In this document: positions 1 to 8,150 of the stretch, in pieces | Numbering within the stretch: position 1 is the first letter of the stretch | Layout: every line of letters starts with the position of its first letter | From: Tropicimonas aquimaris | Lineage (GTDB): Bacteria; Pseudomonadota; Alphaproteobacteria; Rhodobacterales; Rhodobacteraceae | DNA length: 64,000 bases | Assembly (NCBI RefSeq): GCF_042676185.1 | Contig: NZ_JBHTJT010000007.1 | Coordinates: 434,001-498,000, forward strand | Direction: 5' to 3' | Translations under genes and position numbers: made by a program | Notes under the pieces: model-generated | Seen by the model: only the letters and a program-made list of their open reading frames with translations | What the model was told of the DNA's origin: nothing | Databases searched by the model: none

Positions 1-1
1 G

Positions 2-412
2 GGCAAGTTCAACGCCGGGCAAAAGATCATCTTCTGGTCCGTCATGCTGATGTCAGCCGGCGTGGTTGCGACGGGTATCAGCCTGCTGCTGCCGTTCCGC
101 TTCGCGGTCATGGGGGACATCTTCGCCTGGGTGAACGGGATCGGGGTGCTGTCGTGGTTCGGGTTCGGCGATCTGCCGGTACACCTCTCGCCGCAGGAGG
201 AGATGCAATATACCCAGATCGTCCACGCCGTCTTTGCGTTCCTGTTCATGGCGATGATCATCGGCCACATCTACATCGGAACGCTCGGCATGGAGGGCGC
301 CTTCGACGCCATGGGCACGGGCTATGTCGAGGAGCAATGGGCGCGCGAGCACCATTCGATCTGGCTCGAGGAGGTGAAGGCGGATGAGCGTGCGGCGCAG
401 CCGGCGGAATAG
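2..412 (+). CDS. fdhI: Formate dehydrogenase gamma subunit, cytochrome b556 (C-terminal part)
   Basis: The reading frame is open at the left edge, so only the last 136 residues are seen. The frame starts GKFNAGQK and ends with the family's typical tail (GTLGMEGAFDAMGTGYVEEQWA). Two histidines 14 residues apart (HAVFA...IIGH) lie in the last membrane segment, matching the haem b ligands of FdnI-type subunits. In the family this membrane subunit takes electrons from the formate dehydrogenase catalytic and iron-sulfur subunits and passes them to the quinone pool. The next gene overlaps its end by 29 bases, so translation is probably coupled. The catalytic subunits would lie left of the window. 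Confidence 0.88.
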   Translation, partial: GKFNAGQKIIFWSVMLMSAGVVATGISLLLPFRFAVMGDIFAWVNGIGVLSWFGFGDLPVHLSPQEEMQYTQIVHAVFAFLFMAMIIGHIYIGTLGMEGAFDAMGTGYVEEQWAREHHSIWLEEVKADERAAQPAE

Positions 413-1691
413 GCCGCTGGGTTGCCTGCTGGGCCTGTGGCTGGCGGCACCCGCCGGGATGCTGGCCGCGCAGGAGTTCCAGACCCTCAAGGGCCACGGC
501 GGGCCGATCATGGGCATCGCTGTGTCGCCCGACGGGGTGGTCGCGACCGCGAGCTTCGACAACTCGGTGGGGCGCTGGAACGGCGGCCCGCCGCAATGGC
601 TGGAAGGCCACGACGCGGCGGTGACGGCCATCGCCTACGGGCCCGAGGGGCTGCTGGTGAGCGGAGGGGACGATTTCGCCGTCCGAACCTGGGGCGAGAC
701 ACCGCAAATCCTCGGGAAGCACGAGGGAAAGGTTGCCTGCGTCGCCGTCGCGCCTTCGGGGGACAGGATCGCAAGTGGCAGTTGGGACGGCTCGATCCGC
801 CTCTGGCCGCTTGATGGCGGGGCGGAGGAAAGCCTTCCCGACCCCGGTGCGGGCGTCAATGACGTGGCGTTCTCGGCCGATGGCCGGTTTCTCTTTGCCG
901 CCACCAATGGCGGCGATCTGCTCCGTTACGATCTCGCAAACGGCGGCACCCCGATGCCGCTGGCCCGGCACGGGTTCGGGATCAACCGGCTCGTCCTCGG
1001 CGAGGGCTGGGTCGCCTATGGCGCGGTCGACGGCCAGACACGGGTGATCGATGCAGAAACCGGCGACGAGATCGCCGATTTCACCCTCGAGCGGCGGCCG
1101 ATCCTCGCGATGGCGCGGCACGCCGAGACCAACCAGATCGCCGTTGGCGACGGGCAGGGCTACATCATGATGCTCGACACCGCCGACTGGCGGATCGCCC
1201 GCGACTTCCGCGCGACGCGGGAAGGGCCGGTCTGGGCGCTGGCCTTCTCGCCGGACGGCACGGTCATTCACGCCGGCGGACTGGACGACGTGGTCTATGC
1301 CTGGCCTGTGTCGGCGCTCGGCGAGTTCGATCCCGCAATGGGGCAGGAGCGCAGCTTCCTGCGCGACGCCGAGACCATGCCCAACGGCGAGCGGCAGTTC
1401 ATGCGCAAGTGCTCGATCTGTCACGATGTGAGCCCGGGCCCCTCGCGCAAGGCCGGCCCGACGTTGCACGGCCTGTTCGGGCGCCGCGCCGGCACGGTGC
1501 CCGGCTACCTCTATTCGCCGACCCTCGACGGGTCTGATATCGTCTGGACCGCAGAGACGGTGAACGCCCTGTTCGACGAGGGACCGGACCATTATATTCC
1601 CGGCTCGAAGATGCCGATGCAGGTCATTGCTGCTGCCAGCGACAGGGACGACCTGATCCGCTATCTCGAGACGGCCACAACGGGAGAATGA
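384..1691 (+). CDS. Secreted WD40 beta-propeller / class I cytochrome c fusion
   Basis: 435 residues. An N-terminal export signal (basic start, hydrophobic run, cleavage near MLAAQ) is followed by six or seven WD40-like blades between about residues 35 and 315, with recurring GHGGPI..., GHDAAV... and KHEGKV... blade starts. A C-terminal class I cytochrome c domain carries the haem motif C343-S-I-C346-H347 and a likely axial methionine at 410 (SKMPM). The haem and signal place it in the periplasm. It starts inside fdhI, so it probably belongs to the formate dehydrogenase operon and may exchange electrons with that complex; this role is inferred. WD40-cytochrome c fusions are known, but their partner here is not defined. 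Confidence 0.82.
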   Translation: MSVRRSRRNRPLGCLLGLWLAAPAGMLAAQEFQTLKGHGGPIMGIAVSPDGVVATASFDNSVGRWNGGPPQWLEGHDAAVTAIAYGPEGLLVSGGDDFAVRTWGETPQILGKHEGKVACVAVAPSGDRIASGSWDGSIRLWPLDGGAEESLPDPGAGVNDVAFSADGRFLFAATNGGDLLRYDLANGGTPMPLARHGFGINRLVLGEGWVAYGAVDGQTRVIDAETGDEIADFTLERRPILAMARHAETNQIAVGDGQGYIMMLDTADWRIARDFRATREGPVWALAFSPDGTVIHAGGLDDVVYAWPVSALGEFDPAMGQERSFLRDAETMPNGERQFMRKCSICHDVSPGPSRKAGPTLHGLFGRRAGTVPGYLYSPTLDGSDIVWTAETVNALFDEGPDHYIPGSKMPMQVIAAASDRDDLIRYLETATTGE

Positions 1692-1698
1692 ACCAGAA

Positions 1699-1824
1699 AT
1701 GAAAGCCATGCTTGCAGGGTTCGCGGCCTCGGTCGTCATCGCGATCGGCGCTTGGTACGGCGCCCACCACCTCGGGCTCTCCTCGCAGGAGGTCTATACC
1801 GGCACCAATGTGCGGCTGGAGTAG
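1699..1824 (+). CDS. 41-residue single-span membrane peptide
   Basis: A short frame starts ATG eight bases after the cytochrome gene and ends with TAG. It encodes 41 residues: MKAML, then a hydrophobic helix (about residues 4-18), then a polar tail ending NVRLE. It has the shape of a small inner-membrane or signal-anchored peptide. It sits between the cytochrome c gene and the response regulator in the same direction, with almost no spacing, so it is probably co-transcribed with the formate dehydrogenase genes. No function is assigned. The longer frame that could start the regulator at 1752 would overlap it, which is one reason to prefer the downstream start for the regulator. Confidence 0.55.
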   Translation: MKAMLAGFAASVVIAIGAWYGAHHLGLSSQEVYTGTNVRLE

Positions 1825-1838
1825 GCGGCAACAGCGCA

Positions 1839-3200
1839 ATGACCGCTCCAAGGCAGCGCGCGGCTGACAGCGCGGCAGATGACTACGGCAGAAATCTGTC
1901 GGGGGCCTCGGTGCTCGTGATCGATGACGAGCCGGGGATGCGGAACTTTCTGACCAAGGTGCTCGAGCCGCGCGTGAAACGGGTGGAGCAGGCCGCGAGC
2001 CCGCGCGAGGCGACCCAGAAGCTCGACGGAGCGCATTTCGACCTGCTGATCCTCGACAACCTGATGCCGGGGATCAAGGGGCTCGACTGGATGGACGAGC
2101 AGCGCCGCAAGGGATTCTTTGGTGACACGATCCTGATCACGGCCTATGCCGACCTGGAAACGGCGATCAGCGCGCTGCGCGCCGGCGTGAGCGATTTCGT
2201 TCTGAAGCCCTTCCGGGCCAACCAGATCCTGGGCGCCATCGAGCGAACGCTGGACCGCAAGCACCTGCGCCGGGAGAACGCGCTGCTGCGCCGGGAACTC
2301 TATGCCAACAACCTGCGCGGCGAGATGATCGGCAAGTCCGAGGCGCTGTCGGCCGTGCATTCCATGCTCAAGAAACTCGCGCCACTGCCGACGCCGGTAC
2401 TGTTTCTCGGCGAGAGCGGGACCGGCAAGGAGCTCGCGGCCGGCCATTTGCACGAGATGTCGGACCGGGCGGAGGCGCCTTTCGTGGCGGTGAACTGCGC
2501 CGCCATCGATCCTGACAGGATCGTCGCCGAATTGTTCGGCGTGGTCGACGACAGCGGGCAGCTGAAGCAGGGCCTCTTCCAACTCGCCGATGGCGGCACG
2601 CTGTTTCTCGACGAGGTGGCCCAGATGCCCGCGCAACTGCAGGCCGCGCTGTTGCGGGTGCTGGAGGACAAGAAGGTGCGCCCCCTCGGCGCGGAACGCG
2701 AAATCCCCTTGGATCTGCGCTTCCTCTTCGCGACCAACGCCGACCTTCACAAGGCTGTGGAGGAGGGTCGGTTCCGCATGGACCTCTACCACCGGATCAA
2801 TGTCGTCACGATCGAGATTCCGCCCCTGCGTCGGCGATCCGAGGATATCGTTGAACTGGCTGCCCGCTTCATGGAGCAATTCTCGAACACGCTGGGTATG
2901 CCGGCGCTGGATCTGGATGAGCAGACCCTGCTCAAGATGCGGCGCTACGACTGGCCGGGGAATGTGCGGGAGCTGCGGAACCTGATCGAACGCTCTGTCA
3001 TCCTTGGCGATTTCCCCGAGGAATTCGCCGGCAGCGGCGCGGTCAAGGGGCCGGAGGCGAAGGAGAACCTCGACATGGTGGTCCAACGGCACATCCTGCA
3101 CGTGCTCGACCACTGCGGCGGGAACCGGGCCGAGGCCGCCCGCAGGCTCGGCGTGTCACGCAAGACCATCGACCGCAAGCTCGCGGCCTGGGAGCTTTGA
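1839..3200 (+). CDS. NtrC/HupR-type response regulator lacking the GAFTGA loop
   Basis: 453 residues from the chosen ATG. The receiver domain has the acidic pair D29-D30, phospho-acceptor D73 (LLILDNLMPG), a conserved T/A and K (VLKPF). The AAA+ domain has Walker A GESGTGKE at 191-198, Walker B GGTLFLDEV and arginine-rich sensor regions. The C-terminus is a Fis-type helix-turn-helix (NRAEAARRLGVSRKTIDRKL). The loop that normally carries GAFTGA and contacts sigma-54 is missing: ELFG is followed directly by VVDDSGQLKQGLFQLADGG. Such regulators (Rhodobacter NtrC, HupR) work without sigma-54. Its position suggests control of the formate dehydrogenase operon. The start could also be upstream at 1752, but that frame overlaps the small gene before it. 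Confidence 0.85.
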   Translation: MTAPRQRAADSAADDYGRNLSGASVLVIDDEPGMRNFLTKVLEPRVKRVEQAASPREATQKLDGAHFDLLILDNLMPGIKGLDWMDEQRRKGFFGDTILITAYADLETAISALRAGVSDFVLKPFRANQILGAIERTLDRKHLRRENALLRRELYANNLRGEMIGKSEALSAVHSMLKKLAPLPTPVLFLGESGTGKELAAGHLHEMSDRAEAPFVAVNCAAIDPDRIVAELFGVVDDSGQLKQGLFQLADGGTLFLDEVAQMPAQLQAALLRVLEDKKVRPLGAEREIPLDLRFLFATNADLHKAVEEGRFRMDLYHRINVVTIEIPPLRRRSEDIVELAARFMEQFSNTLGMPALDLDEQTLLKMRRYDWPGNVRELRNLIERSVILGDFPEEFAGSGAVKGPEAKENLDMVVQRHILHVLDHCGGNRAEAARRLGVSRKTIDRKLAAWEL

Positions 3201-3209
3201 GCCCGACGC

Positions 3210-4574
3210 TCAGTCGTCCGCCAGGCCGCGCTTCCATTCACCCTTGAGAAAGCGCAGGTGGAACGACGGGAACTTGACAACTTCCTCGGCCAGAAACAGC
3301 GCGAAGACCCAGGTCACGGAAAGGTCGAGATAGAGGATGAACAGCGCGGTCAACGGCACTCGGAACAGCCACTGTGCGGCGAGAAAGATGTTCATCACGT
3401 AGACCGTATCGCCGCCCGCCCGGAGCGTGTGGCCGCACATCGCGTTCGAGCCCTTCGGGAAGGGCAGGATAAGCAGAAACGGCAGGAAGCTCAGCAGCGC
3501 CGCGCGGGTTCCGGCCTCGAGATTGTCGTAGAGCGTGCCGGAGGCGAGGATGATTCCGAAAAACGCGAGCGCAACGATGCCGGCGGCGATCAGCGCGCCG
3601 CGCCAGGCCCGGCGGAGAAAGCTATCGAGCTCCGGCCCCCGGCAGTCCCGTCCCAGAAGCTGCGCCACGGCGATCCCCGTCGCCATCGCCCAGGAGATGC
3701 TGAAGGTGCCCGCCACCATCACCCAAGGTTGGATCAGCGTCATCGCGGCGAAGTCGTTCACCGTCATCTTCACGAAGAGCAGGGTGGAAACGTAGTTGGC
3801 GACCGTGTTGCTGGCGAAAGTGCCGGCAATCGGAAGGGAAAAGGCCAGATGCCGCCGGATCGAGACCCGAAGGGTGGTGTTGCGCCAACCCGAGACATTG
3901 CGGAAGCCGCCGGTTATCCCGAGAAGACCCACAGCGAGAAACAGCACCCTGGCGAGCGCGCCGGCGGCGCTGCCGACCGCGGCGCCGGTGACGCCCATCT
4001 CCGGCAGGCCGAAATGGCCGTGGATCAGCGCGTAGCTGATACCGACGTTCATCGGGATCGCGACGAGGTAGCTCAGGAACGGCACCTTGGTCTTGCCGCA
4101 ACCGTTGAAATAGCTGCCCATGCACTGGCCGACAGCTTCCAGCATGACCACCCAGAGGAACACCGAGAGATAGCTCCGCGCCTCGCCGGCGATCCAGGGG
4201 GTATGGGCGAAATGGTCGATGAAGGTGCCAGCCAGCGACCAGACGATCACGAGGCCGATGAGCGCGACAACAAGGCTGATGATCATTCCGGCCACGAAGG
4301 CGGTCTTGAGGTTGACCGGCTCGCCGGTGCCGAAGGCCTGTGCCACCCGGATCTGGGTCGCATTCGCGAAGGCGGCGAGCACCCCCAGAAGCAGGGCGCC
4401 GAACGAGGCGGCGAGGCCCATCGCGGCCAGCGCCGGTTCACCAAGCGCCGAGACCAGCCAGGCGTCGATCACGACGATGCCGTGCAGCATCATCGCCTTG
4501 AGTGTCAGCGGCCAGGCCAGGTTGAGAACGGCCCTGTTGGTCGGAATCGTCGGTGATGCCTGGGTATCGGACAT
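3210..4574 (-). CDS. MATE family multidrug/sodium antiporter
   Basis: 454 residues with about 12 membrane helices and the MATE pattern of two similar halves; the N-terminus reads LNLAWPLTLKAMMLHG. MATE proteins export cationic drugs or metabolites using a sodium or proton gradient. The chosen ATG at 4574 has a GGAG ribosome site five bases upstream on the minus strand, whereas the 22-residue extension beyond it does not look like a membrane protein start. It is convergent with the response regulator, nine bases apart. The substrate cannot be told from sequence. Confidence 0.88.
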   Translation of the reverse strand: MSDTQASPTIPTNRAVLNLAWPLTLKAMMLHGIVVIDAWLVSALGEPALAAMGLAASFGALLLGVLAAFANATQIRVAQAFGTGEPVNLKTAFVAGMIISLVVALIGLVIVWSLAGTFIDHFAHTPWIAGEARSYLSVFLWVVMLEAVGQCMGSYFNGCGKTKVPFLSYLVAIPMNVGISYALIHGHFGLPEMGVTGAAVGSAAGALARVLFLAVGLLGITGGFRNVSGWRNTTLRVSIRRHLAFSLPIAGTFASNTVANYVSTLLFVKMTVNDFAAMTLIQPWVMVAGTFSISWAMATGIAVAQLLGRDCRGPELDSFLRRAWRGALIAAGIVALAFFGIILASGTLYDNLEAGTRAALLSFLPFLLILPFPKGSNAMCGHTLRAGGDTVYVMNIFLAAQWLFRVPLTALFILYLDLSVTWVFALFLAEEVVKFPSFHLRFLKGEWKRGLADD

Positions 4575-4778
4575 CGGCACTCCAGATCGCAAATGGTGGC
4601 ACACTGCGTCGGTCGTCGCGGGCTCTTTCACATCCGCCACGGGCTGGCTGCGGGAACGTCCCTGGTTATCCGGCGAGGGTCTTGAGCAGGTGCCTGCGGG
4701 GCAGGCGGTTTGGCCGTTCTTCCGTCAATCGGGCGCCCTGTCGGGCCAGGCCAGCTCCGCTCGGGGCGGAGAGGGGCT

Positions 4779-4808
4779 GGCGCCCCACCCGAGAAGGGAT
4801 GGGGCGCC
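4779..4808 (-). terminator. Hairpin downstream of the first TRAP operon
   Basis: GGCGCCCCA at 4779-4787 pairs perfectly with TGGGGCGCC at 4800-4808, leaving a 12-base loop that can pair partly. It lies 33 bases past the end of the DctM gene on its transcribed strand. No T-run follows, so it may act as a 3' stabiliser or a factor-assisted stop. Confidence 0.45.
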
Positions 4809-4840
4809 GGTCGGTGTCGTGTACGGGGCGGGAGCTCTGC

Positions 4841-6124
4841 CTACTGGCCCAGCATCGCCGGCAGCGTCAGCGAGACTGCCGGGAAGTAGGTCACCAGGAT
4901 CAGCGCGGCCAGGATCGCGAGGTAGAACGGGAAAATGGACTTCACCGCGTCCTCGATCCGGATCCGGCCCACCGCGCAGCCGGTGAACAGGCAAGTGCCC
5001 ACCGGCGGGGTGCAAAGGCCGAGGCCCAGGTTGACCAGCATCATGATACCGAACTGGATCGGATCCATCCCGAGATCCTTGGCGATCGGCAGGAAAATCG
5101 GTGTGCAGATCAGGATCAGCGCCGCCATGTCCATGATCATGCCAAGCACCAGCAGCATCAGGTTGATCATCAGCAGGATCATGATCTTGCTCTCGGAGAT
5201 GCTGAGCAGCAGCGCAGAGAGCTTGTCCGGAACCTGGAAGATCACCAGAAGATAGGCAAAGGCGCCGGCGAAGCCGATCAGGATCATCACCATCGCGGTA
5301 GTGCGCACCGCCGAGGTCAACGCGGTGGTGAAGCCTTTCCAGCCGAGTGAGCGGTAGACGAAGGCGGTCAGCAGCACCGCGTAGATCGCACCGAAGGCAC
5401 CGGACTCGGTCACCGTGAAGATGCCCGAGAGCACGCCGCCGACGATGATCACGGCGGTGATCAGGCCGGGCACGGCGATGGCGCCGGTGCGCGCGACCTC
5501 ACCCCAGCCGGGGAAGGGTTCGGCCGGATATTTGTGCTTGATCGCGATGACATAGGCCGCAACCGCCAGGCAGAGGCACATGAGCACCCCGGGAATGACG
5601 CCGGCGAGGAACAGCTTGGACACCGAGATGCCGCCGCCCGCCGCCACGGCATAGATGATCATGTTGTGGCTCGGCGGGATGACGATCCCGGCGATGGAGG
5701 AGGTGACGGTGACGTTCACCGCGTAATCCGCCCGGTATCCGCGTTCCTTCATGACCGGGATCAGGATCGAGCCGAGCGCCGAGATGTCGGCAATGGCCGA
5801 GCCCGAAATGCCGCCGAAGAGCATCGAGGACAGGATGTTCACCGTCGCCAGGCCGCCGCGGATATGGCCCACGAGGGTGGAGGCAAATCGCACAAGCCGG
5901 ATGGCGATCCCGCCATGCAGCATGATCTCGCCCGCAAAGACGAAGAATGGGATCGCCAGCAGCGCAAACACGTTGATGCCCGCCATGGTCCGCTGGAAGG
6001 TCAGCAGCAGCGGGAAACCTTCGAACCACATGGCCGAGGCCGCCGCGATGCCCATTGCGAATGCCACGGGCACACCGATGATCACGCTTCCGAAGAAGAC
6101 GCCAAGGAGAATGCCAAGACCCAT
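4841..6124 (-). CDS. dctM: TRAP transporter large permease, DctM type
   Basis: 427 residues, the usual DctM length, almost entirely hydrophobic with about 12 helices. Family signatures include a GIPVAFAMG-like start (GVPVAFAMG), MLHGGIAIRLV and VLGMIMDMAALILI. It forms the inner-membrane channel that moves a small organic acid together with sodium ions. Its start lies three bases after the DctQ stop, so the two permease subunits are coupled. The order P-Q-M is the classic TRAP arrangement. Confidence 0.92.
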   Translation of the reverse strand: MGLGILLGVFFGSVIIGVPVAFAMGIAAASAMWFEGFPLLLTFQRTMAGINVFALLAIPFFVFAGEIMLHGGIAIRLVRFASTLVGHIRGGLATVNILSSMLFGGISGSAIADISALGSILIPVMKERGYRADYAVNVTVTSSIAGIVIPPSHNMIIYAVAAGGGISVSKLFLAGVIPGVLMCLCLAVAAYVIAIKHKYPAEPFPGWGEVARTGAIAVPGLITAVIIVGGVLSGIFTVTESGAFGAIYAVLLTAFVYRSLGWKGFTTALTSAVRTTAMVMILIGFAGAFAYLLVIFQVPDKLSALLLSISESKIMILLMINLMLLVLGMIMDMAALILICTPIFLPIAKDLGMDPIQFGIMMLVNLGLGLCTPPVGTCLFTGCAVGRIRIEDAVKSIFPFYLAILAALILVTYFPAVSLTLPAMLGQ

Positions 6125-6127
6125 TGC

Positions 6128-6667
6128 TCAGTTCTCCTCGTGATGGATGGGGTCGGGATAGACTTCGCCGTTCCGCCAATAGATGACGCGAAAGACTGCG
6201 CGGAAGCCGGCGAAGATGAAGATCAGGCCACCACTCGTCACCATGGCGAGGGTACGGAAGCTCTCGGGGATGTTCAGCATCGGCAGAAGCGTTTCCCAGC
6301 CGAAGTTGAACAGCACGATACCGCCGTAGAACATGACCGCGCCGAAGCAGGCAAGGATGATGTCGATGAAGAAGCGCAGGAACCCGGAGACACGCGGGCC
6401 GAATGCGTCGCGGAAGAGTGTCACGCTGAGATGGAACTGTTCGTGGATGCCGACCGCGGCGCCGAGGAACGCGATGTAGGCAACCAGAAGAAGCCCGAGC
6501 TGTTCAACCCATGTCGGAGTGACGTTCATCACATATCTCCCCCAGACCAGCCATCCGAATGTGGAGACCAGAACGAAGAGAGCGACGGCACAAAGGATGA
6601 GGCAGAGTTTGGAGAGGAGGCCGAGCCACTCCTCCACTCTGTGTACGAAGGAAAGGCTGTCTGACAT
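6128..6667 (-). CDS. dctQ: TRAP transporter small permease, DctQ type
   Basis: 179 residues with four predicted membrane helices and the DctQ pattern (VSTFGWLVWGRYVM, TPTWVEQLGLLLVAYIAFLGAAVG). DctQ subunits pair with DctM in the inner membrane. It follows the binding-protein gene after a 65-base gap that holds a strong hairpin, and it lies directly before dctM. Confidence 0.9.
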   Translation of the reverse strand: MSDSLSFVHRVEEWLGLLSKLCLILCAVALFVLVSTFGWLVWGRYVMNVTPTWVEQLGLLLVAYIAFLGAAVGIHEQFHLSVTLFRDAFGPRVSGFLRFFIDIILACFGAVMFYGGIVLFNFGWETLLPMLNIPESFRTLAMVTSGGLIFIFAGFRAVFRVIYWRNGEVYPDPIHHEEN

Positions 6668-6691
6668 GCCCCTTGCTTTCTTTGTTGGCTG

Positions 6692-6716
6692 GCGCCCCGG
6701 ACCCTCCGGGGCGCCG
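6692..6716 (-). terminator. Perfect hairpin between dctP and dctQ
   Basis: An 11-bp perfect stem (GGCGCCCCGGA / TCCGGGGCGCC) closes a CCC loop in the gap between the binding-protein gene and the permease genes. It has no T-run. The likely job is to protect the upstream dctP message or partly stop transcription, giving more binding protein than permease. Confidence 0.6.
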
Positions 6717-6732
6717 CGTTGTCAGGATCGTA

Positions 6733-7725
6733 TCACTCGAAGTTCTGGAAGAGCGCGACGATTTCCGCCATGTCCGGGTTCGCTGCGAGATATTTCTCGT
6801 AGACCGGCTTCATCGCTTCCTGGAACGGTGCCTTGTCCTCGATCATGTTGACCTGCACGCCGGCGGCCTTCACGATCTCGAGGGACTGCGTTTCACGCTC
6901 TTTCCACAGCTCGCGCTGCAGCATGGTGGAGTTCTTGCCCGCGGTCTTGACGATCTCCTGCTGTTCCGGGGTCAGGGTGTCCCAGGTCTTTTTGGAGATG
7001 GCCAGGACTTCCGGAATGATCAGGTGCTCGGAGAACGAGTAGTAGGGAGCGACCTCGTGGTGAGCCGTCGACTCGTAGGAGGGCGGGTTGTTTTCCGCGC
7101 CGTCCACGACGTTCGTCTTGATCGACTGGTAGACTTCGGCGAAAGCCATCGGCGTCGCGTTGCCACCCATCGCGTCGATCATGTCGACGAACAGGTCGTT
7201 GTTCATCACGCGGATCTTCATGCCCTTGATGTCTTCGGGCGAGTTGATCGGGCCCTTGCTGTTGTAGAACGAGCGCGCGCCGGCGTCATAGTAACCCAGT
7301 GCGATCAGGCCCTTGGCTTCCAGACCCTTGGAGAGGGCTTCGCCCGGCGCGCCGTCCATGGCGCGGTGCATCTGGTCGATGCTCTTGAAGATGAAGGGCA
7401 GCGACACGACGTTCGCCTCGGGAACGGCCTGACCCATCGGGCCGAGGCTGAATTCACCAAAGTCGATGATGCCGAGCCGGGTCTGCTCGATCGCGTCCGG
7501 CTGCGAACCGAGCACGCCCTGGTGGAACACCTCGCCCTTGATCTCGCCGTTGGTCTTCTCGGTGACTTCGGCCATGAAGGCTTCCATGCCGTGCGACACC
7601 GGGTAGTCGGCGACGTGAATGTTCCAGCCGCGCCAGTCCTTCGCCTCGGCGGCGGGAGCCGCCATCACGACGGCAAACGCCAGCGCGCTTGCAAGGGCAG
7701 TGGCCCCAAAACCTTTGATTCCCAT
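6733..7725 (-). CDS. dctP: TRAP transporter substrate-binding protein, DctP family
   Basis: 330 residues. A Sec signal peptide ends near AAEA-KDW, followed by a mature periplasmic DctP domain. The conserved arginine region that clamps the substrate carboxylate is visible (DIKGMKIRVM), followed by a DGAENNPPSY motif. I associate that motif with sugar-acid and uronate-binding members of the family. The ATG at 7725 has GGGAGG six bases upstream. The nearby uronate genes support a uronate or ketouronate substrate, but this remains inference. Confidence 0.9.
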   Translation of the reverse strand: MGIKGFGATALASALAFAVVMAAPAAEAKDWRGWNIHVADYPVSHGMEAFMAEVTEKTNGEIKGEVFHQGVLGSQPDAIEQTRLGIIDFGEFSLGPMGQAVPEANVVSLPFIFKSIDQMHRAMDGAPGEALSKGLEAKGLIALGYYDAGARSFYNSKGPINSPEDIKGMKIRVMNNDLFVDMIDAMGGNATPMAFAEVYQSIKTNVVDGAENNPPSYESTAHHEVAPYYSFSEHLIIPEVLAISKKTWDTLTPEQQEIVKTAGKNSTMLQRELWKERETQSLEIVKAAGVQVNMIEDKAPFQEAMKPVYEKYLAANPDMAEIVALFQNFE

Positions 7726-7775
7726 TAGTTCCTCCCTTGGGTAAAGCGGATTGATGGTGGGCACATTACGCATAT

Positions 7776-7790
7776 GACAAACTTTTACAA
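7776..7790 (+). promoter_or_regulatory. Candidate GntR operator upstream of dctP
   Basis: GACAAACTTTTACAA lies 51 bases upstream of the dctP start. It matches, with one difference over 15 positions, the minus-strand site GACAAATTTTACAA-like at 9090-9105 before the second gntR gene if a one-base spacing change is allowed. Inferred from repetition only. Confidence 0.35.
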
Positions 7791-8017
7791 CGCGGAAAGG
7801 TGCGACACATTGATATACCAGTTTAGACAGGTAGATGCACCTTCGTCCAGTGAGGCGGGCCCCGATGGCCGAATCTGAATTACAATTGAAAATCAATAAG
7901 TAAACCAGGATTGACCGAGGGCATTCTCGATTGCAGGGGAGGTCCGTCCGTTCCAGCGACGCGATCCGGCCATCCGTCTCTGGAAGGTAAGCTTCACCGG
8001 AAATTCGTAGAAGTGGC

Positions 8018-8028
8018 ATTTTACAAAT
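8018..8028 (+). promoter_or_regulatory. Candidate GntR operator upstream of the first gntR gene
   Basis: The 11-mer ATTTTACAAAT occurs here and again, inverted, at 9090-9100 ahead of the second gntR gene. Its core TTTTACAA also occurs before dctP. It lies 123 bases before the gntR start. Confidence 0.35.
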
Positions 8029-8150
8029 TTGAATTTGATGGCTACATCAAGGGTGTAGAGGTGGCATCGGACGGGATGCGTGCCTCGCGGGACGTGCTGC
8101 TTTCGTATAGGGGAATCGTGGTGGCCGGCCGAGTCTTGAGGGGGAGAACA

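Larger units (their letters stand above)
7726..8150. promoter_or_regulatory. Divergent control region between TRAP operon and gntR
   Basis: A 425-base gap, clearly richer in A and T than its surroundings, separates dctP (minus) from the GntR gene (plus). It should hold both promoters. It contains two TTTTACAA-type sites (7776-7790 and 8018-8028) and the decamer GGTGCGACAC at 7799-7808 that recurs at 8938-8947. The regulator frame can be read upstream through part of this gap, but that extension does not resemble a GntR protein. Confidence 0.5.

Noticed and set aside
258..1739. Long minus-strand open frame opposite the WD40-cytochrome gene
   Set aside because: It is a GC-driven shadow. Its translation has no family features, whereas the plus strand encodes clear WD40 blades and a haem motif.
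1839..3200. Ordinary sigma-54-dependent activator
   Set aside because: The GAFTGA loop that contacts sigma-54 is missing, so the standard label would mislead.
7911..8150. N-terminal extension of the first GntR gene
   Set aside because: The extra 80 residues do not resemble a GntR protein and cover the probable divergent promoter. The ATG at 8151 has a good ribosome site.
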